Notes under the pieces: generated by a model
Seen by the model: only the letters and a program-made list of their open reading frames with translations
What the model was told of the DNA's origin: nothing
Database searches by the model: none
Shown here: one piece after another, positions 26,950 through 35,843 of the stretch
Position numbering within the stretch: the first letter of the stretch is position 1
How the letters are laid out: each line of letters opens with the position of its first letter
Made by a program: the position numbers and the translations under genes
NCBI GenBank assembly: GCA_046352935.1
Contig: JAXMGR010000006.1
Coordinates: forward strand, 62,001 to 126,000
Reading direction: 5' to 3'
DNA from: CAYWMY01 sp046352935
GTDB lineage: Bacteria > Pseudomonadota > Gammaproteobacteria > Steroidobacterales > Steroidobacteraceae
DNA length: 64,000 bases

Positions 26950-28656
26950 ATGCGAAAAGTCAGTTCCGTATCCGGCGCGATCAGGCTGGCGGCGTTGCCG
27001 CTGGCAATGGCCGGGCTGTTCAACCTGGCCCAGGCGCAGGATGCCGCGGGCAGCGCGCCGACGCTGACGCCCGAGGAGAAGGCCGCCGCCAAGAAGATCT
27101 ACTTCGAGCGCTGCGCTGGCTGCCACGGTGTGCTGCGCAAGGGCGCGACGGGCAAGAACCTGGAGCCGCACTGGACGAAGAAGCTGCCGGACGGCACGGT
27201 GCAGGAAGGCGGCACGCTGAAGCTCGGCCAGAACCGGCTCGAGAAGATCATCAGCTACGGCACCGAAGGCGGAATGGTCAACTTCGACGACATCCTGAGC
27301 GATGCCGAAGTGGCGCTGATGGCGAAGTACATCCAGACGACTCCGGATGTCCCGCCCGAGTACAGCTTCAAGGAGACGACCGAGTCCTGGAAGGAGATAG
27401 TGCCCGTCAAGGATCGCCCGACGAAGCAGATGAACACGTTCAATCTCAAGAACATGTTCTCCGTGACGCTGCGCGACACCGGCGAGGTGGCGCTGATCGA
27501 CGGCGACACCAAGGAAATCCGCAGCATCGTCAAGACCGGCTACGCGGTGCACATCTCGCGTCTGTCGGCCTCGGGCCGCTATGTCTACGTGATCGGCCGC
27601 GACGGGCGCCTCTCCCTGATCGACCTGTGGATGGAGAAGCCCGCGGTCGTGGCCGAGGTCAAGGTCGGCTTCGACGCACGTTCCGTCGACACCTCCAAGT
27701 TCAAGGGGTACGAGGACAAGTACGCGGTCGCAGGCTCCTACTGGCCGCCGCAGTACGTGATCATGGAAGGTGAGACGCTGAAGCCGCTCAAGGTCGTCAG
27801 CACCCGCGGCATGACGGTGGACGGTGAATACCACCCCGAGCCCCGCGTGGCCTCGATCGTGTCCTCGATGATCAAGCCCGAGTGGGTGATCAACGTGAAG
27901 GAGACCGGCCAGATCCTGCTCGTGGACTACAGCGACATCAAGAACCTGAAGACCACGACGATCGAGTCGGCGAAGTTCCTGCACGACGGCGGCTGGGACG
28001 CCTCGAAGCGCTACTTCCTGGTCGCGGCGAATGCCTCGAACAAGATCGCGGCAGTCGACACCAAGACCGGCAAGCTGGCGGCGCTGATCGACACCAAGAA
28101 GATCCCGCATCCGGGCCGCGGCGCGAACTTCGTGCATCCCGAGTTCGGTCCGGTCTGGGCGACGGGCCACCTGGGTGCCGATGTGGTGACGCTGATCAGC
28201 ACGCCGTCGGAAGACAAGAAGTTCGCGAAATACAAGCAGAACAACTGGAAGGTGGTGCAGGAAGTCAAGCACATCGGCTCCGGCAACCTGTTCGTGAAGA
28301 CCCACCCGGTGTCGAAGCACCTCTGGGCGGATGCGCCGCAGAACCCGGAGCGCGAGATCGCCTCTTCCGTGGCGGTGTGGGACCTGGCGGACCTCTCCAA
28401 GCCCGTGAAGGTCATCAACGTCGCGAAGGACTCGGGCCTGCCCGAGACCAAGGCGACGCGTCGCGCCGTGCATCCCGAGTACAGCGCGGATGGCTCCGAG
28501 GTGTGGATCTCGCTGTGGGGCGGCAAGACCGACCAGTCGGCGATCGTCGTGTATGACGACAAGACACTGGCGCTCAAGAAGGTGATCACCGATCCGAAGA
28601 TGATCACCCCGACCGGCAAGTTCAACATCTACAACACACAGCACGACATCTACTGA
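26950..28656 (+). CDS. nirS: Cytochrome cd1 nitrite reductase
   Basis: Periplasmic dimeric enzyme reducing nitrite to nitric oxide with haem c and haem d1. The 568 residues begin with a signal peptide (to about AQAQ, residue 30). The haem c motif CAGCHG is at 55-60 in the NirS context RCAGCHGVLRKGATG. The eight-bladed d1 propeller follows, with H201 (YAVHISRL, probable d1 axial ligand) and two pocket histidines H345 (KFLHDGGWD) and H387 (IPHPGRGANF). GPVWATGHLG and the closing FNIYNTQHDIY are NirS signatures. The ATG follows AGGGAGAAG. Downstream are a terminator-like hairpin and a NapC/NirT gene. No haem d1 synthesis gene is nearby. Confidence 0.97.
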   Translation: MRKVSSVSGAIRLAALPLAMAGLFNLAQAQDAAGSAPTLTPEEKAAAKKIYFERCAGCHGVLRKGATGKNLEPHWTKKLPDGTVQEGGTLKLGQNRLEKIISYGTEGGMVNFDDILSDAEVALMAKYIQTTPDVPPEYSFKETTESWKEIVPVKDRPTKQMNTFNLKNMFSVTLRDTGEVALIDGDTKEIRSIVKTGYAVHISRLSASGRYVYVIGRDGRLSLIDLWMEKPAVVAEVKVGFDARSVDTSKFKGYEDKYAVAGSYWPPQYVIMEGETLKPLKVVSTRGMTVDGEYHPEPRVASIVSSMIKPEWVINVKETGQILLVDYSDIKNLKTTTIESAKFLHDGGWDASKRYFLVAANASNKIAAVDTKTGKLAALIDTKKIPHPGRGANFVHPEFGPVWATGHLGADVVTLISTPSEDKKFAKYKQNNWKVVQEVKHIGSGNLFVKTHPVSKHLWADAPQNPEREIASSVAVWDLADLSKPVKVINVAKDSGLPETKATRRAVHPEYSADGSEVWISLWGGKTDQSAIVVYDDKTLALKKVITDPKMITPTGKFNIYNTQHDIY

Positions 28657-28673
28657 TCCTTTCGGACCCGGCG

Positions 28674-28696
28674 TCCGGGGACCCTCGGTCCCCGGA
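28674..28696 (+). repeat. 9-base hairpin in the nirS 3' region
   Basis: TCCGGGGAC and GTCCCCGGA form a perfect stem with a 5-base loop, 17 bases after the nirS stop. The 12-base palindrome GACCGGCCGGTC (28698-28709) follows at once. Together with the terminator at 28719 this makes three stacked structures in the 109-base gap, fitting protection of the nirS 3' end. Confidence 0.75.
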
Positions 28697-28718
28697 TGAC
28701 CGGCCGGTCATTCGACTC

Positions 28719-28747
28719 CCGGCCGCCATCCTGCGGCCGGTTTTCTT
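28719..28747 (+). terminator. Intrinsic terminator between nirS and the NapC/NirT gene
   Basis: A perfect 8-base stem CCGGCCGC / GCGGCCGG with a CATCCT loop is followed by TTTTCTT. The next gene starts 19 bases later on the same strand with no other promoter space, so the terminator is probably leaky and lowers downstream expression relative to nirS. Confidence 0.82.
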
Positions 28748-28765
28748 CAAGACAGGACTTCCACG

Positions 28766-29368
28766 ATGGCTGACAACGATTCGCCGACCTCTTCCGGCGG
28801 CTTCTGGCGCACGCTGCGCCGGCCCAGTGCCCGGTTCTCCCTGCTGACCCTGCTGGTCGTCGGCTTCTTCGGCGGCATCATCTTCTGGGGCGGCTTCAAT
28901 ACCGGGATGGAGGCCACGAACACGCTCGACTTCTGCATCTCCTGCCACGAGATGCGCAACACGGTGTACCAGGAATACAAGCAGACCATTCACTACTCGA
29001 ACCGGACCGGCGTCCGCGCGATCTGCTCGGACTGCCACGTGCCGAAGGACTGGGTCCACAAGATGGCCCGCAAGGTCCGCGCCTCGGGCGAGCTCTATGG
29101 CAAAATCGTGGGTACCATCGACACGGTCGAGAAGTTCGAGGCCAAGCGTCTGTACCTGGCGCGACGCGAGTGGGCGCGCATGAAGGCGTCCGATTCCCGC
29201 GAGTGCCGCAACTGCCACACCTTCGAGGGCATGAATACGACGGTGCAGAAGCAGCGCGCCCGCAAGCAGCACGAGCTGGCGCAGGAAGACAAGCAGACCT
29301 GCATCGACTGCCACAAGGGCATCGCCCATCACAAGCCGCAGGGCATGACGGAACAGGACGCAGAGTGA
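28766..29368 (+). CDS. NapC/NirT family tetrahaem cytochrome c
   Basis: A membrane-anchored quinol dehydrogenase passing electrons to periplasmic reductases, 200 residues as in NapC. A cytoplasmic start and one helix (about 24-45, FSLLTLLVVGFFGGIIFW) hold it in the membrane. Four CxxCH haem sites: C57/C60/H61, C87/C90/H91, C147/C150/H151, C179/C182/H183. Placed after nirS it fits NirT; the nap operon at 31-36 kb has no napC, so it may also act as NapC. The stop overlaps an upstream GTG option for the next gene. Confidence 0.93.
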   Translation: MADNDSPTSSGGFWRTLRRPSARFSLLTLLVVGFFGGIIFWGGFNTGMEATNTLDFCISCHEMRNTVYQEYKQTIHYSNRTGVRAICSDCHVPKDWVHKMARKVRASGELYGKIVGTIDTVEKFEAKRLYLARREWARMKASDSRECRNCHTFEGMNTTVQKQRARKQHELAQEDKQTCIDCHKGIAHHKPQGMTEQDAE

Positions 29369-29388
29369 ACGCCATGAAGGAACCGACC

Positions 29389-30255
29389 ATGAACAAGCTG
29401 ATGACCCTCTCCGCACTCGGCACGGTGCTCGCGCTGGGCGCGGGCAGCGCATTCGCCGCACCCGACTGGAGCAAGGTGCCGTCCAGGACGATCACGGTGT
29501 TCTACCCGGGCGTCTCGCCGATCGAGTGGATCACGAAGGGCACCGAACACGGTGGCGCCAAGGGACTGAAGAAGGGCGAGACCTGCGCGGGCTGCCACGA
29601 CGAGGAAACCGCCGACATGGGCGTCAAGATGGTCACCGGCCAGAAGATCGAGCCGAAGCCCATCAAGGGCAAGGCGGGTTCGATCCCGGTGGCCGTGCAG
29701 GCCGCCTTCGACGCGAACAACCTGTACCTGCGCTTCTCTTGGAAGGCGCCGGCGGGCGGTGCCGAGAAGATGGACAAGGACAACCAGGTCAAGCTCGGCG
29801 TCATGCTCGAGGACAACAAGATCGAGCGCGCCAGCCAGTCCGGCTGCTGGGAGACCTGCCATCAGGACGTCCGCACCATGCCCGAGGGCAAGGACGACAA
29901 GAAGACCAAGTACGTCGTCGGCGGCGACGTGAAGGCCGGCAGGTTCTACGACCTGATCCAGTGGACCAGCAAGGGCGAGAAGCACGACGGGTACGTCGCG
30001 GACAAGCGGGTCATGGAAGGCGGCAAGGCGCTCGTCGACGCGAAGGGCGAGAAGAAGGGTGACCAGCAGGTCGTGACCTTCACGCGCAAGCTCGCGGGTG
30101 GTGGCGAAGGCGACATCACCATGGTCGCCGGCAAGACCTACAACCTGGGCTTCGCGATCCACGACGACTACACGCATGGCCGCTTCCACCACGTCTCGCT
30201 CGGCTACACGCTGGGCCTCGGCGCCGACGCGGACATCAAGGCCGTCAAGCAGTGA
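29389..30255 (+). CDS. Ethylbenzene-dehydrogenase-like (EB_dh) periplasmic cytochrome
   Basis: 288 residues with a signal peptide (MNKLMTLSALGTVLALG...AFA). It has a c-haem motif CAGCH at 66-70 and a second, wider CWETCH (C153, C157, H158; three residues between the cysteines). The remainder resembles the EB_dh haem-binding beta-fold of DMSO-reductase-type gamma subunits (VQAAFDANNLYLRFSWKAP; NLGFAIHDDYTHGRFHH). The start at 29389 has AAGGA at the right distance; GTG 29365 and ATG 29374 are possible. Between a NapC/NirT and a cupredoxin, it probably relays electrons in nitrite or nitrate respiration (inference). Confidence 0.85.
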   Translation: MNKLMTLSALGTVLALGAGSAFAAPDWSKVPSRTITVFYPGVSPIEWITKGTEHGGAKGLKKGETCAGCHDEETADMGVKMVTGQKIEPKPIKGKAGSIPVAVQAAFDANNLYLRFSWKAPAGGAEKMDKDNQVKLGVMLEDNKIERASQSGCWETCHQDVRTMPEGKDDKKTKYVVGGDVKAGRFYDLIQWTSKGEKHDGYVADKRVMEGGKALVDAKGEKKGDQQVVTFTRKLAGGGEGDITMVAGKTYNLGFAIHDDYTHGRFHHVSLGYTLGLGADADIKAVKQ

Positions 30256-30680
30256 GCACCCGGCCCGGGCGGTCCGCCTTGATCAGGCGCCTCGCCCGGG
30301 CCGCGATTCTCGCGGCCGTCGGCCTGCCGCTCACGGCCTGCCTCGCGCAGCCCCCGGTGGCACAGGACTCCCCGCCCCAGTCGGCCGCTCCATCCCCCGC
30401 CCAGGCTCCCGTGCCGGATCAGGTCGTCGAGATCGCGATCCGCGACTACAGCTTCCAGCCTGCGGAACTGAAGATCCGTGCCGGCACGACCGTGCGCTGG
30501 ACCAACCAGGAAAAGCGCGTGAGCCACTCGGTACTGTTCACGGGACCCGGAGGATTCGAATCCGACCGCATCTTCCCGGGTGAATCCTGGGAGCGGCGAT
30601 TCGACAAGCCCGGTGTCTATCCTTTCACCTGCGGGCCACACCCGGAAATGCACGGCAACATCGAGGTCACGGGACAATAG
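30252..30680 (+). CDS. Cupredoxin lipoprotein
   Basis: 142 residues, starting at a GTG that overlaps the previous stop (GTGA). A signal peptide ends in a lipobox (PLTAC), so it is probably lipid-anchored, with a Pro/Gln-rich tether. The type-1 copper site is visible: His in VSHSVLF, then Cys, His and Met in FTCGPHPEM. Likely a small blue copper electron carrier, well placed to donate electrons to NirS. It ends the nirS operon and converges on napB. Confidence 0.9.
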   Translation: MSTRPGRSALIRRLARAAILAAVGLPLTACLAQPPVAQDSPPQSAAPSPAQAPVPDQVVEIAIRDYSFQPAELKIRAGTTVRWTNQEKRVSHSVLFTGPGGFESDRIFPGESWERRFDKPGVYPFTCGPHPEMHGNIEVTGQ

Positions 30681-30747
30681 CCCCGCCCCGCGGCATGCAT
30701 CGCCTCCCGATGCCCAGCGACGGCGGGCAGACAGGTTCCGCCTGATC

Positions 30748-30777
30748 ACGCCGCGGCGCACAGGCCCGCCGCGGCGT
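30748..30777. terminator. Hairpin between the converging nir and nap operons
   Basis: Perfect 11-base arms (ACGCCGCGGCG / CGCCGCGGCGT) with an 8-base loop lie between the cupredoxin and napB stops. There is no T-run on either strand. It may serve both operons as a 3' barrier, perhaps with Rho; that is inference. Confidence 0.5.
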
Positions 30778-30786
30778 CGGGCGATA

Positions 30787-31287
30787 TCAGTTGCTGGCCG
30801 CCGGCTGCTTCTTCGGTGGCGCGCCGACGAAGCTGTTGCCCACGAGCGGCGGTGCGTCGAACTGCGGCACGTGGCAGAGCGTGCAGCTGTGCCGCCGCTC
30901 GTCGGTGCCCGCGAGCGTCTGACCGTCGCGGCCGACGAAGTGCGTGACCGGGATCTTCGGCGCGTTCTTCTTCTGGAACACGTCGGCGCCGTGGCAGTCG
31001 AGGCACTGGTTCGCGTCGACCGTGACCTCGTCGAAGTTGTCGGTCGCATGCGGAATCAATGGTGGCTGGCCATCGAAGGTCCGCACGATCTTCTGCTGCA
31101 GTCCCGGCTTCTTCCCGAGTTGCGTGTGTACGACGGGAGCCTGGTCGGTTGTGGCGGCGTCGCTGCCCCGCAGGCTGGCCACCGGACCGGCCGGAGCGGC
31201 CGAAGCCGTGGGGGCCGACGTACAGGCCGCGAGCCCCATGCCTCCGGCCAGCACTGCCGCGATCGCGGCCATCGTGATCCTGTTCAT
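30787..31287 (-). CDS. napB: Periplasmic nitrate reductase cytochrome subunit NapB
   Basis: The dihaem electron-transfer subunit of nitrate reductase, 166 residues. Two CxxCH motifs at C95/C98/H99 (QCLDCHG) and C135/C138/H139 (SCTLCHV), with IPVTHF between them as in NapB. The signal ends at LAAC, so it may be a lipoprotein rather than soluble. It is the last gene of napDAGHB and its ATG overlaps the napH stop. Confidence 0.94.
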   Translation of the reverse strand: MNRITMAAIAAVLAGGMGLAACTSAPTASAAPAGPVASLRGSDAATTDQAPVVHTQLGKKPGLQQKIVRTFDGQPPLIPHATDNFDEVTVDANQCLDCHGADVFQKKNAPKIPVTHFVGRDGQTLAGTDERRHSCTLCHVPQFDAPPLVGNSFVGAPPKKQPAASN

Positions 31288-32147
31288 CGCTCATCCTCCT
31301 GGCGCAATCCGAAACGAAACACGTTCTTCGAGCACACGTCGATGCATCGCCCGCAGTTGGTGCATTCGGGCGACAGGATGACGGGGCCCAGGCCACGGTC
31401 GGCACCCTTCAACGCAGGCTTGATCACCTGCAGTTCAGGGCACACCGCATAGCAGTCCAGACAGTCGTTGCAGTCCCCGCGCCGTGCCGCGATCACGCGC
31501 ACCGGACTCTTCAGGCCGAGAAGGCCGTAAAAGGCGCCCACGGGGCAGAGGTGCCCACACCAGCCGCGATGGGAAAACAGCAGATCGAACAGGAACACGG
31601 CGAGGACGATCGCCCACGCCGCTCCGACTCCGTAGATCAGGCCCCGGTGGAGCATCGACACGGGATTCACGAGTTCCCACGCGATGGTTCCGGTCGCCGC
31701 CGCCAGCACAAGGGTTGCGGCCAGCAGCCAGTAGCGCACGCTGCGATCGATGCGCACCGATTTCGTGATGCCGAGGCGCGCCCGCAGCCACGCAGCGAAG
31801 TCGGTGACCGGATTGACCGGGCAGACCCATGAGCAGTACACGCGTCCGCCCACGAGCAGGTAGAACACCAGCACGATCGCCGCGCCGACCAGCGCCCGGC
31901 TCTCCGCCACGTGCCCGGCCACGAGGCTCTGCAGCAGCACGTAGGGATCAGTGAGTGGCAGCGCGCCCAGCGTGTAGCTCGAACTGAGGTTGCCCTTGAC
32001 GATCCAGACGCCCGCGAGGGGCCCCAACAGGAACAGGGCGAGGATCCCGAGCTGCGAGACCCGCCTCGCGATCAGCCAGCGATGGCTCGCGAACCAGCCA
32101 TTGACGGCCGTGGCTTCGGCACCCGGACGGCGCTTCGGAACGGCCAT
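31284..32147 (-). CDS. napH: Quinol dehydrogenase membrane component NapH
   Basis: A four-helix iron-sulfur protein, 287 residues. Cytoplasmic Cys motifs VYCSWVCPVNP and WCGHLCPVGAFYGLLG surround the helices. Two C-terminal 4Fe-4S ferredoxin motifs are CNDCLDCYAVCPE and CTNCGRCIDVCS. With NapG it forms a quinol-oxidising branch that passes electrons to NapA through NapC or directly. ATGA overlaps on both sides show tight coupling in napDAGHB. Confidence 0.95.
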   Translation of the reverse strand: MAVPKRRPGAEATAVNGWFASHRWLIARRVSQLGILALFLLGPLAGVWIVKGNLSSSYTLGALPLTDPYVLLQSLVAGHVAESRALVGAAIVLVFYLLVGGRVYCSWVCPVNPVTDFAAWLRARLGITKSVRIDRSVRYWLLAATLVLAAATGTIAWELVNPVSMLHRGLIYGVGAAWAIVLAVFLFDLLFSHRGWCGHLCPVGAFYGLLGLKSPVRVIAARRGDCNDCLDCYAVCPELQVIKPALKGADRGLGPVILSPECTNCGRCIDVCSKNVFRFGLRQEDER

Positions 32148-32974
32148 CAGCCCGATCCTCCTTCCGGCGGCGGCATCGGCGCACCCTCGTCCGGAACGAG
32201 CCCGCGCCCGCCGGATTCATAGCGATAGCCTTCGGGCAGGTTGTAGTGGTGCTCGATGTCCGGGGCGACGAGGCTCTCCCCGGCCTGTTCCTTCTCCTTC
32301 CAGCCCAGCCGGTAGTGCTCGCCGATGCGGCCCTTCGCGACCGCGGCCGGCAGAACCTTGATGGCCGCGGTCTCGAGCACACAGGACTTCTCGCACTTGC
32401 CACAGCCCGTGCACGCATCGGAGTGGACCACCGGAATGAACAGCGTGTGTTTCCCCGTACGAGGGTTGTGTTGCGGCTCGAGCGTGATCGCCTCGTCGAG
32501 GAGCGGGCAGTCGCGATAGCAGACGTCGCAGCGCATGCCGAGCCAGTTGAGGCAGGTCTCGTGGTCGATGAGCACTGCGAGGCCCATGCGCGCACGCTTG
32601 ATGTCGGTCAGCGAATGATCCAGCGCTCCCGTGGGACAGGCCTTCACGCACGGGATGTCCTCGCACATCTCGCAGGGCAGCTGCCGCGCGACGAAATAGG
32701 GAGTGCCCGTCGCGAGCGGCTGCTCGGGCCGTGCGAGTTCGAGGATGTCGTACGGGCAGTCACGCACACACAGGCCGCAGCGGATGCAGGCACCCTGGAA
32801 CTCGGCCTCCGGCAGGGCGCCCGGCGGCCGCAGCAGGCCGGGCGGAAGCGCCCGGGCCTGCTTCGCGTAGAGTGCGAGCCCGCCGGCAGCGACGCCGACC
32901 CCGCAGGCCATGGTCGCCGCATCCCGCAGGAACCGGCGGCGGGCCGCACTCGATGGGCGGGCGTCGCTCGTCAC
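32147..32974 (-). CDS. napG: Ferredoxin-type protein NapG
   Basis: A periplasmic protein exported by Tat (twin-Arg RRRFLRDAA near the N-terminus) carrying four 4Fe-4S sites, starting with CIRCGLCVRDCPYD and ending with CTGCGKCEKSCV. 275 residues from a GTG that overlaps the napA stop (GTGA). Works with NapH in quinol oxidation. The C-terminal 30 residues are Pro/Gly-rich. Confidence 0.94.
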   Translation of the reverse strand: MTSDARPSSAARRRFLRDAATMACGVGVAAGGLALYAKQARALPPGLLRPPGALPEAEFQGACIRCGLCVRDCPYDILELARPEQPLATGTPYFVARQLPCEMCEDIPCVKACPTGALDHSLTDIKRARMGLAVLIDHETCLNWLGMRCDVCYRDCPLLDEAITLEPQHNPRTGKHTLFIPVVHSDACTGCGKCEKSCVLETAAIKVLPAAVAKGRIGEHYRLGWKEKEQAGESLVAPDIEHHYNLPEGYRYESGGRGLVPDEGAPMPPPEGGSG

Positions 32975-35508
32975 ACCTTGATGACCTTGACCGCGCACTT
33001 CTTGAAGTCGGTTTCCTTCGAGATCGGGCAGGTTGCATCGAGCGTGAGCTTGTTGACGAGGCGGCCCTCGTCGAAGAACGGCACGAAGACCATGCCTTTC
33101 GGCATGCGGTTGCGGCCGCGGGTCTCGACGCGCGTCGTGATCTCGCCGCGGCGGCTCACGATCTTCACCGTGTCACCGCGCTTGAGATCGCGCGCCTTCG
33201 CGTCCTCCGCGTTCATGAACATCCAGGCCTCGGGGAAGGCACGGTGCAGCTCGGGCACGCGCCGGGTCATGGTTCCCGTGTGCCAGTGCTCCAGCACGCG
33301 GCCCGTGCTGAGCCACAGGTCGTACTCGGCGTCCGGCGCCTCGGCAGGCGGCTGGTAGGGCAGTGCGAACACCCAGGCCTTGCCGTCCGGCTTGCCGTAG
33401 AACCGCAGGCTCTCGCCCTGCTTGATGTACGGATCGTAGCCCTCGCGATAGCGCCAGAGCGTCTCCTTGCCGTTCACGACCGGCCAGCGGAGCCCGCGCA
33501 CCTTGTGGTACACGTCGAACTCGCCGAGGTCCTTGCCCTTGCCGATGCCGAACTGGCGGTATTCCTCGAAGAGCCCCTTCTGCACATAGAAGCCGAAGGC
33601 CTTCGACTCGTCGTTCGTGTAGCCCTTGCCGTTCACCTTCGCGAGCTCGGCCACCGGGTACTTGTTGACGCTGCCGTTCGCGTACAGCACGTCGTAGAGC
33701 GTCTTGCCGCGGTACTCGGGAGCCTTCGCGAGCAGCTCCTCGGGCCAGACCTCCTCGACCTTGAAGCGCTTCGAGAACTCGATGTACTGCCAGAGATCGG
33801 ACTTCGCCTCGCCCGGTGCCTTGATCATCTGCCGCCAGAACTGGCCGCGCCGCTCGGCATTGCCGAAGGCACCCTCCTTTTCGACCCACATCGCCGACGG
33901 CAGGATCAGGTCCGCGGCCAGTGCCGTGACGGTCGGATAGGCGTCCGACACCACGATGAAGTTGTCGGGATTGCGGAATCCGGGATAGCGCTCCGTGTTG
34001 AGGTTCGGCCCGGCCTGCATGTTGTTGGTGGTCGATGTCCAGTAGAAGTTGAGCTTGCCGTCCTTGAGCATGCGGTCCTGGAGGACGGCGTGGTAGCCGT
34101 TCTGGCCGACGATGGTGCCCTCGGGCAGGTGCCACTTGGCCTCCGCCGCCTTCCGGTGATCGGGATTCACCAGCACCATGTCCGCGGGCAGACGGTGCGC
34201 GAAGGTGCCGACCTCACGCGCAGTGCCGCAGGCGGAAGGCTGGCCCGTCAGCGAGAACGGGCTGTTGCCGGGCTCCGAAATCTTCCCGACCAGCAGGTGG
34301 CAGTTGTAGATCTGGTTGTTGACCCAGGTGCCGCGCGTGTGCTGGTTGAATCCCATGGTCCAGTAGGACGTGACCTTGGTCTTCGGATCGGCGTAGGCCT
34401 TCGCGAGTGCCTCGAGCTTCTCCGCCGGCACGCCCGAGAGCGCGCTCACCTTCTCCAGCGTGTATTCGGACACGAACGCCTTGAACTCGTCGAAGGTCAT
34501 CGGCGCCGATGCGTTCGGGTCACCCTTGGGCTTGCCCTCGGCGTCCGGATAGCCGTTGTTGTTCGCCACCTGCTCGAGCGGATGCTTCGGCCGCAGACCG
34601 TAGCCGATGTCCGTGACGCCCTTGCGGAACGTCACGTGCTTCGCGACGAAGTCCTCGTTCACCGCACCACTCTGGATGATGTGGTTGCAGATGTAGTTCA
34701 TGATCGCGAGGTCGGTCTGCGGCTTGAAGATGAGTTCGACGTCGGCCTGTTCGCTGGAGCGGTGACCGAAGGTCGACAGCACGAAGATCCGCACGTGTTT
34801 CGCCGTGAGCCGCCGGTCGGTGATGCGCGACCAGAGGATCGGGTGCATCTCCGCCATGTTCGAGCCCCACAGCACGAATGTATCGGCGTGCTCGGCGTCG
34901 TCATAGCAGCCCATCGGCTCGTCGGCGCCGAAGGTCCGCATGAAACCCGCAACGGCCGAGGCCATGCAGTGGCGCGCGTTCGGATCGAGATTGTTGGAGC
35001 GGAAACCGGCCTTCATCAGCTTGTTGGCGGCATAGCCTTCCCAGATCGTCCACTGACCCGAACCGAACATGCCGATCGCGGTCGGGCCCTTGGCCTTCAG
35101 CGTCGCCTTGCACTTCTCCTCCATCACATCGAAGGCCTGTTTCCACGAGACGGCCTTGAACTCGCCGTTCTTGTCGTACCTGCCGTCCTTCATGCGCAGC
35201 AGCGGCGTGGTCAGGCGGTCCTTGCCGTAAGGGATCTTGGCGAGGAAATAGCCCTTGATGCAGTTGAGCCCCCGGTTGACCGGCGCGTCCGGATCACCCT
35301 GCGTCGCGACGATGCGGCCGTTCTTCACGCCGACCAGCACACCGCAGCCGGTGCCGCAGTAGCGGCAGACGCCCTTGTCCCACTTGATGCCATCGGCGCC
35401 CGCCTGCGCGAGTGCCTCCTGGGCACCAAGACCCGTCACGCCGGCGGCGGTGGCCGTGGCGGCAATGGCACTGTTGCGGATGAAATCGCGGCGGCTCGTA
35501 ACGGACAT
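32971..35508 (-). CDS. napA: Periplasmic nitrate reductase catalytic subunit NapA
   Basis: A molybdenum enzyme reducing nitrate to nitrite in the periplasm, 845 residues. Tat signal SRRDFIRNSAIAA. The 4Fe-4S motif begins CRYCGTGCGVLVG and closes with the Cys of RGLNCIKG. The Mo ligand Cys is in ARHCMASAVAGF, and WGSNMAEMHPILW is NapA-typical. The ATG follows GAGGAGAGGAATCC. napD precedes by 15 bases and napG overlaps its stop. Confidence 0.97.
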   Translation of the reverse strand: MSVTSRRDFIRNSAIAATATAAGVTGLGAQEALAQAGADGIKWDKGVCRYCGTGCGVLVGVKNGRIVATQGDPDAPVNRGLNCIKGYFLAKIPYGKDRLTTPLLRMKDGRYDKNGEFKAVSWKQAFDVMEEKCKATLKAKGPTAIGMFGSGQWTIWEGYAANKLMKAGFRSNNLDPNARHCMASAVAGFMRTFGADEPMGCYDDAEHADTFVLWGSNMAEMHPILWSRITDRRLTAKHVRIFVLSTFGHRSSEQADVELIFKPQTDLAIMNYICNHIIQSGAVNEDFVAKHVTFRKGVTDIGYGLRPKHPLEQVANNNGYPDAEGKPKGDPNASAPMTFDEFKAFVSEYTLEKVSALSGVPAEKLEALAKAYADPKTKVTSYWTMGFNQHTRGTWVNNQIYNCHLLVGKISEPGNSPFSLTGQPSACGTAREVGTFAHRLPADMVLVNPDHRKAAEAKWHLPEGTIVGQNGYHAVLQDRMLKDGKLNFYWTSTTNNMQAGPNLNTERYPGFRNPDNFIVVSDAYPTVTALAADLILPSAMWVEKEGAFGNAERRGQFWRQMIKAPGEAKSDLWQYIEFSKRFKVEEVWPEELLAKAPEYRGKTLYDVLYANGSVNKYPVAELAKVNGKGYTNDESKAFGFYVQKGLFEEYRQFGIGKGKDLGEFDVYHKVRGLRWPVVNGKETLWRYREGYDPYIKQGESLRFYGKPDGKAWVFALPYQPPAEAPDAEYDLWLSTGRVLEHWHTGTMTRRVPELHRAFPEAWMFMNAEDAKARDLKRGDTVKIVSRRGEITTRVETRGRNRMPKGMVFVPFFDEGRLVNKLTLDATCPISKETDFKKCAVKVIKV

Positions 35509-35523
35509 GGATTCCTCTCCTCG

Positions 35524-35775
35524 TCAGGGATTCGATTCTTCGTCGAGCGGTTCGTCGTGGTGGTAGATGAGTGCGGTGGACAGGACACCGTCGACGCGAC
35601 CGATGGCATCGAAGGCTTCCTTCACCTCGCGATCGTCAGGGCGTTCGACCGTAACGACCATCCGGCCCTCGGGGGTGACTGCGTGGACCTCCACGCCAAC
35701 GATGCCGGTGAGCGCATGCCGTACGGCGTCTGCGCAGCCGGGGCTCGCATTGACCACGATGCCAGTGATATTCAT
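35524..35775 (-). CDS. napD: NapA maturation chaperone NapD
   Basis: 83 residues, starting at MNITGIVVNASPG. NapD binds the NapA Tat signal and guides cofactor insertion. The ferredoxin-like fold is short and the conserved strand VHAVTPEGRMVVTVE is present. A longer upstream frame was rejected. First gene of napDAGHB, so the promoter lies in 35776-35998. Confidence 0.88.
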   Translation of the reverse strand: MNITGIVVNASPGCADAVRHALTGIVGVEVHAVTPEGRMVVTVERPDDREVKEAFDAIGRVDGVLSTALIYHHDEPLDEESNP

Positions 35776-35843
35776 GGTGCCCTGCGCACGACTGACGGCA
35801 ACCCGGGGCTCCACAGCGCCCCGTCACTTGCCTTTTCTTTGCG

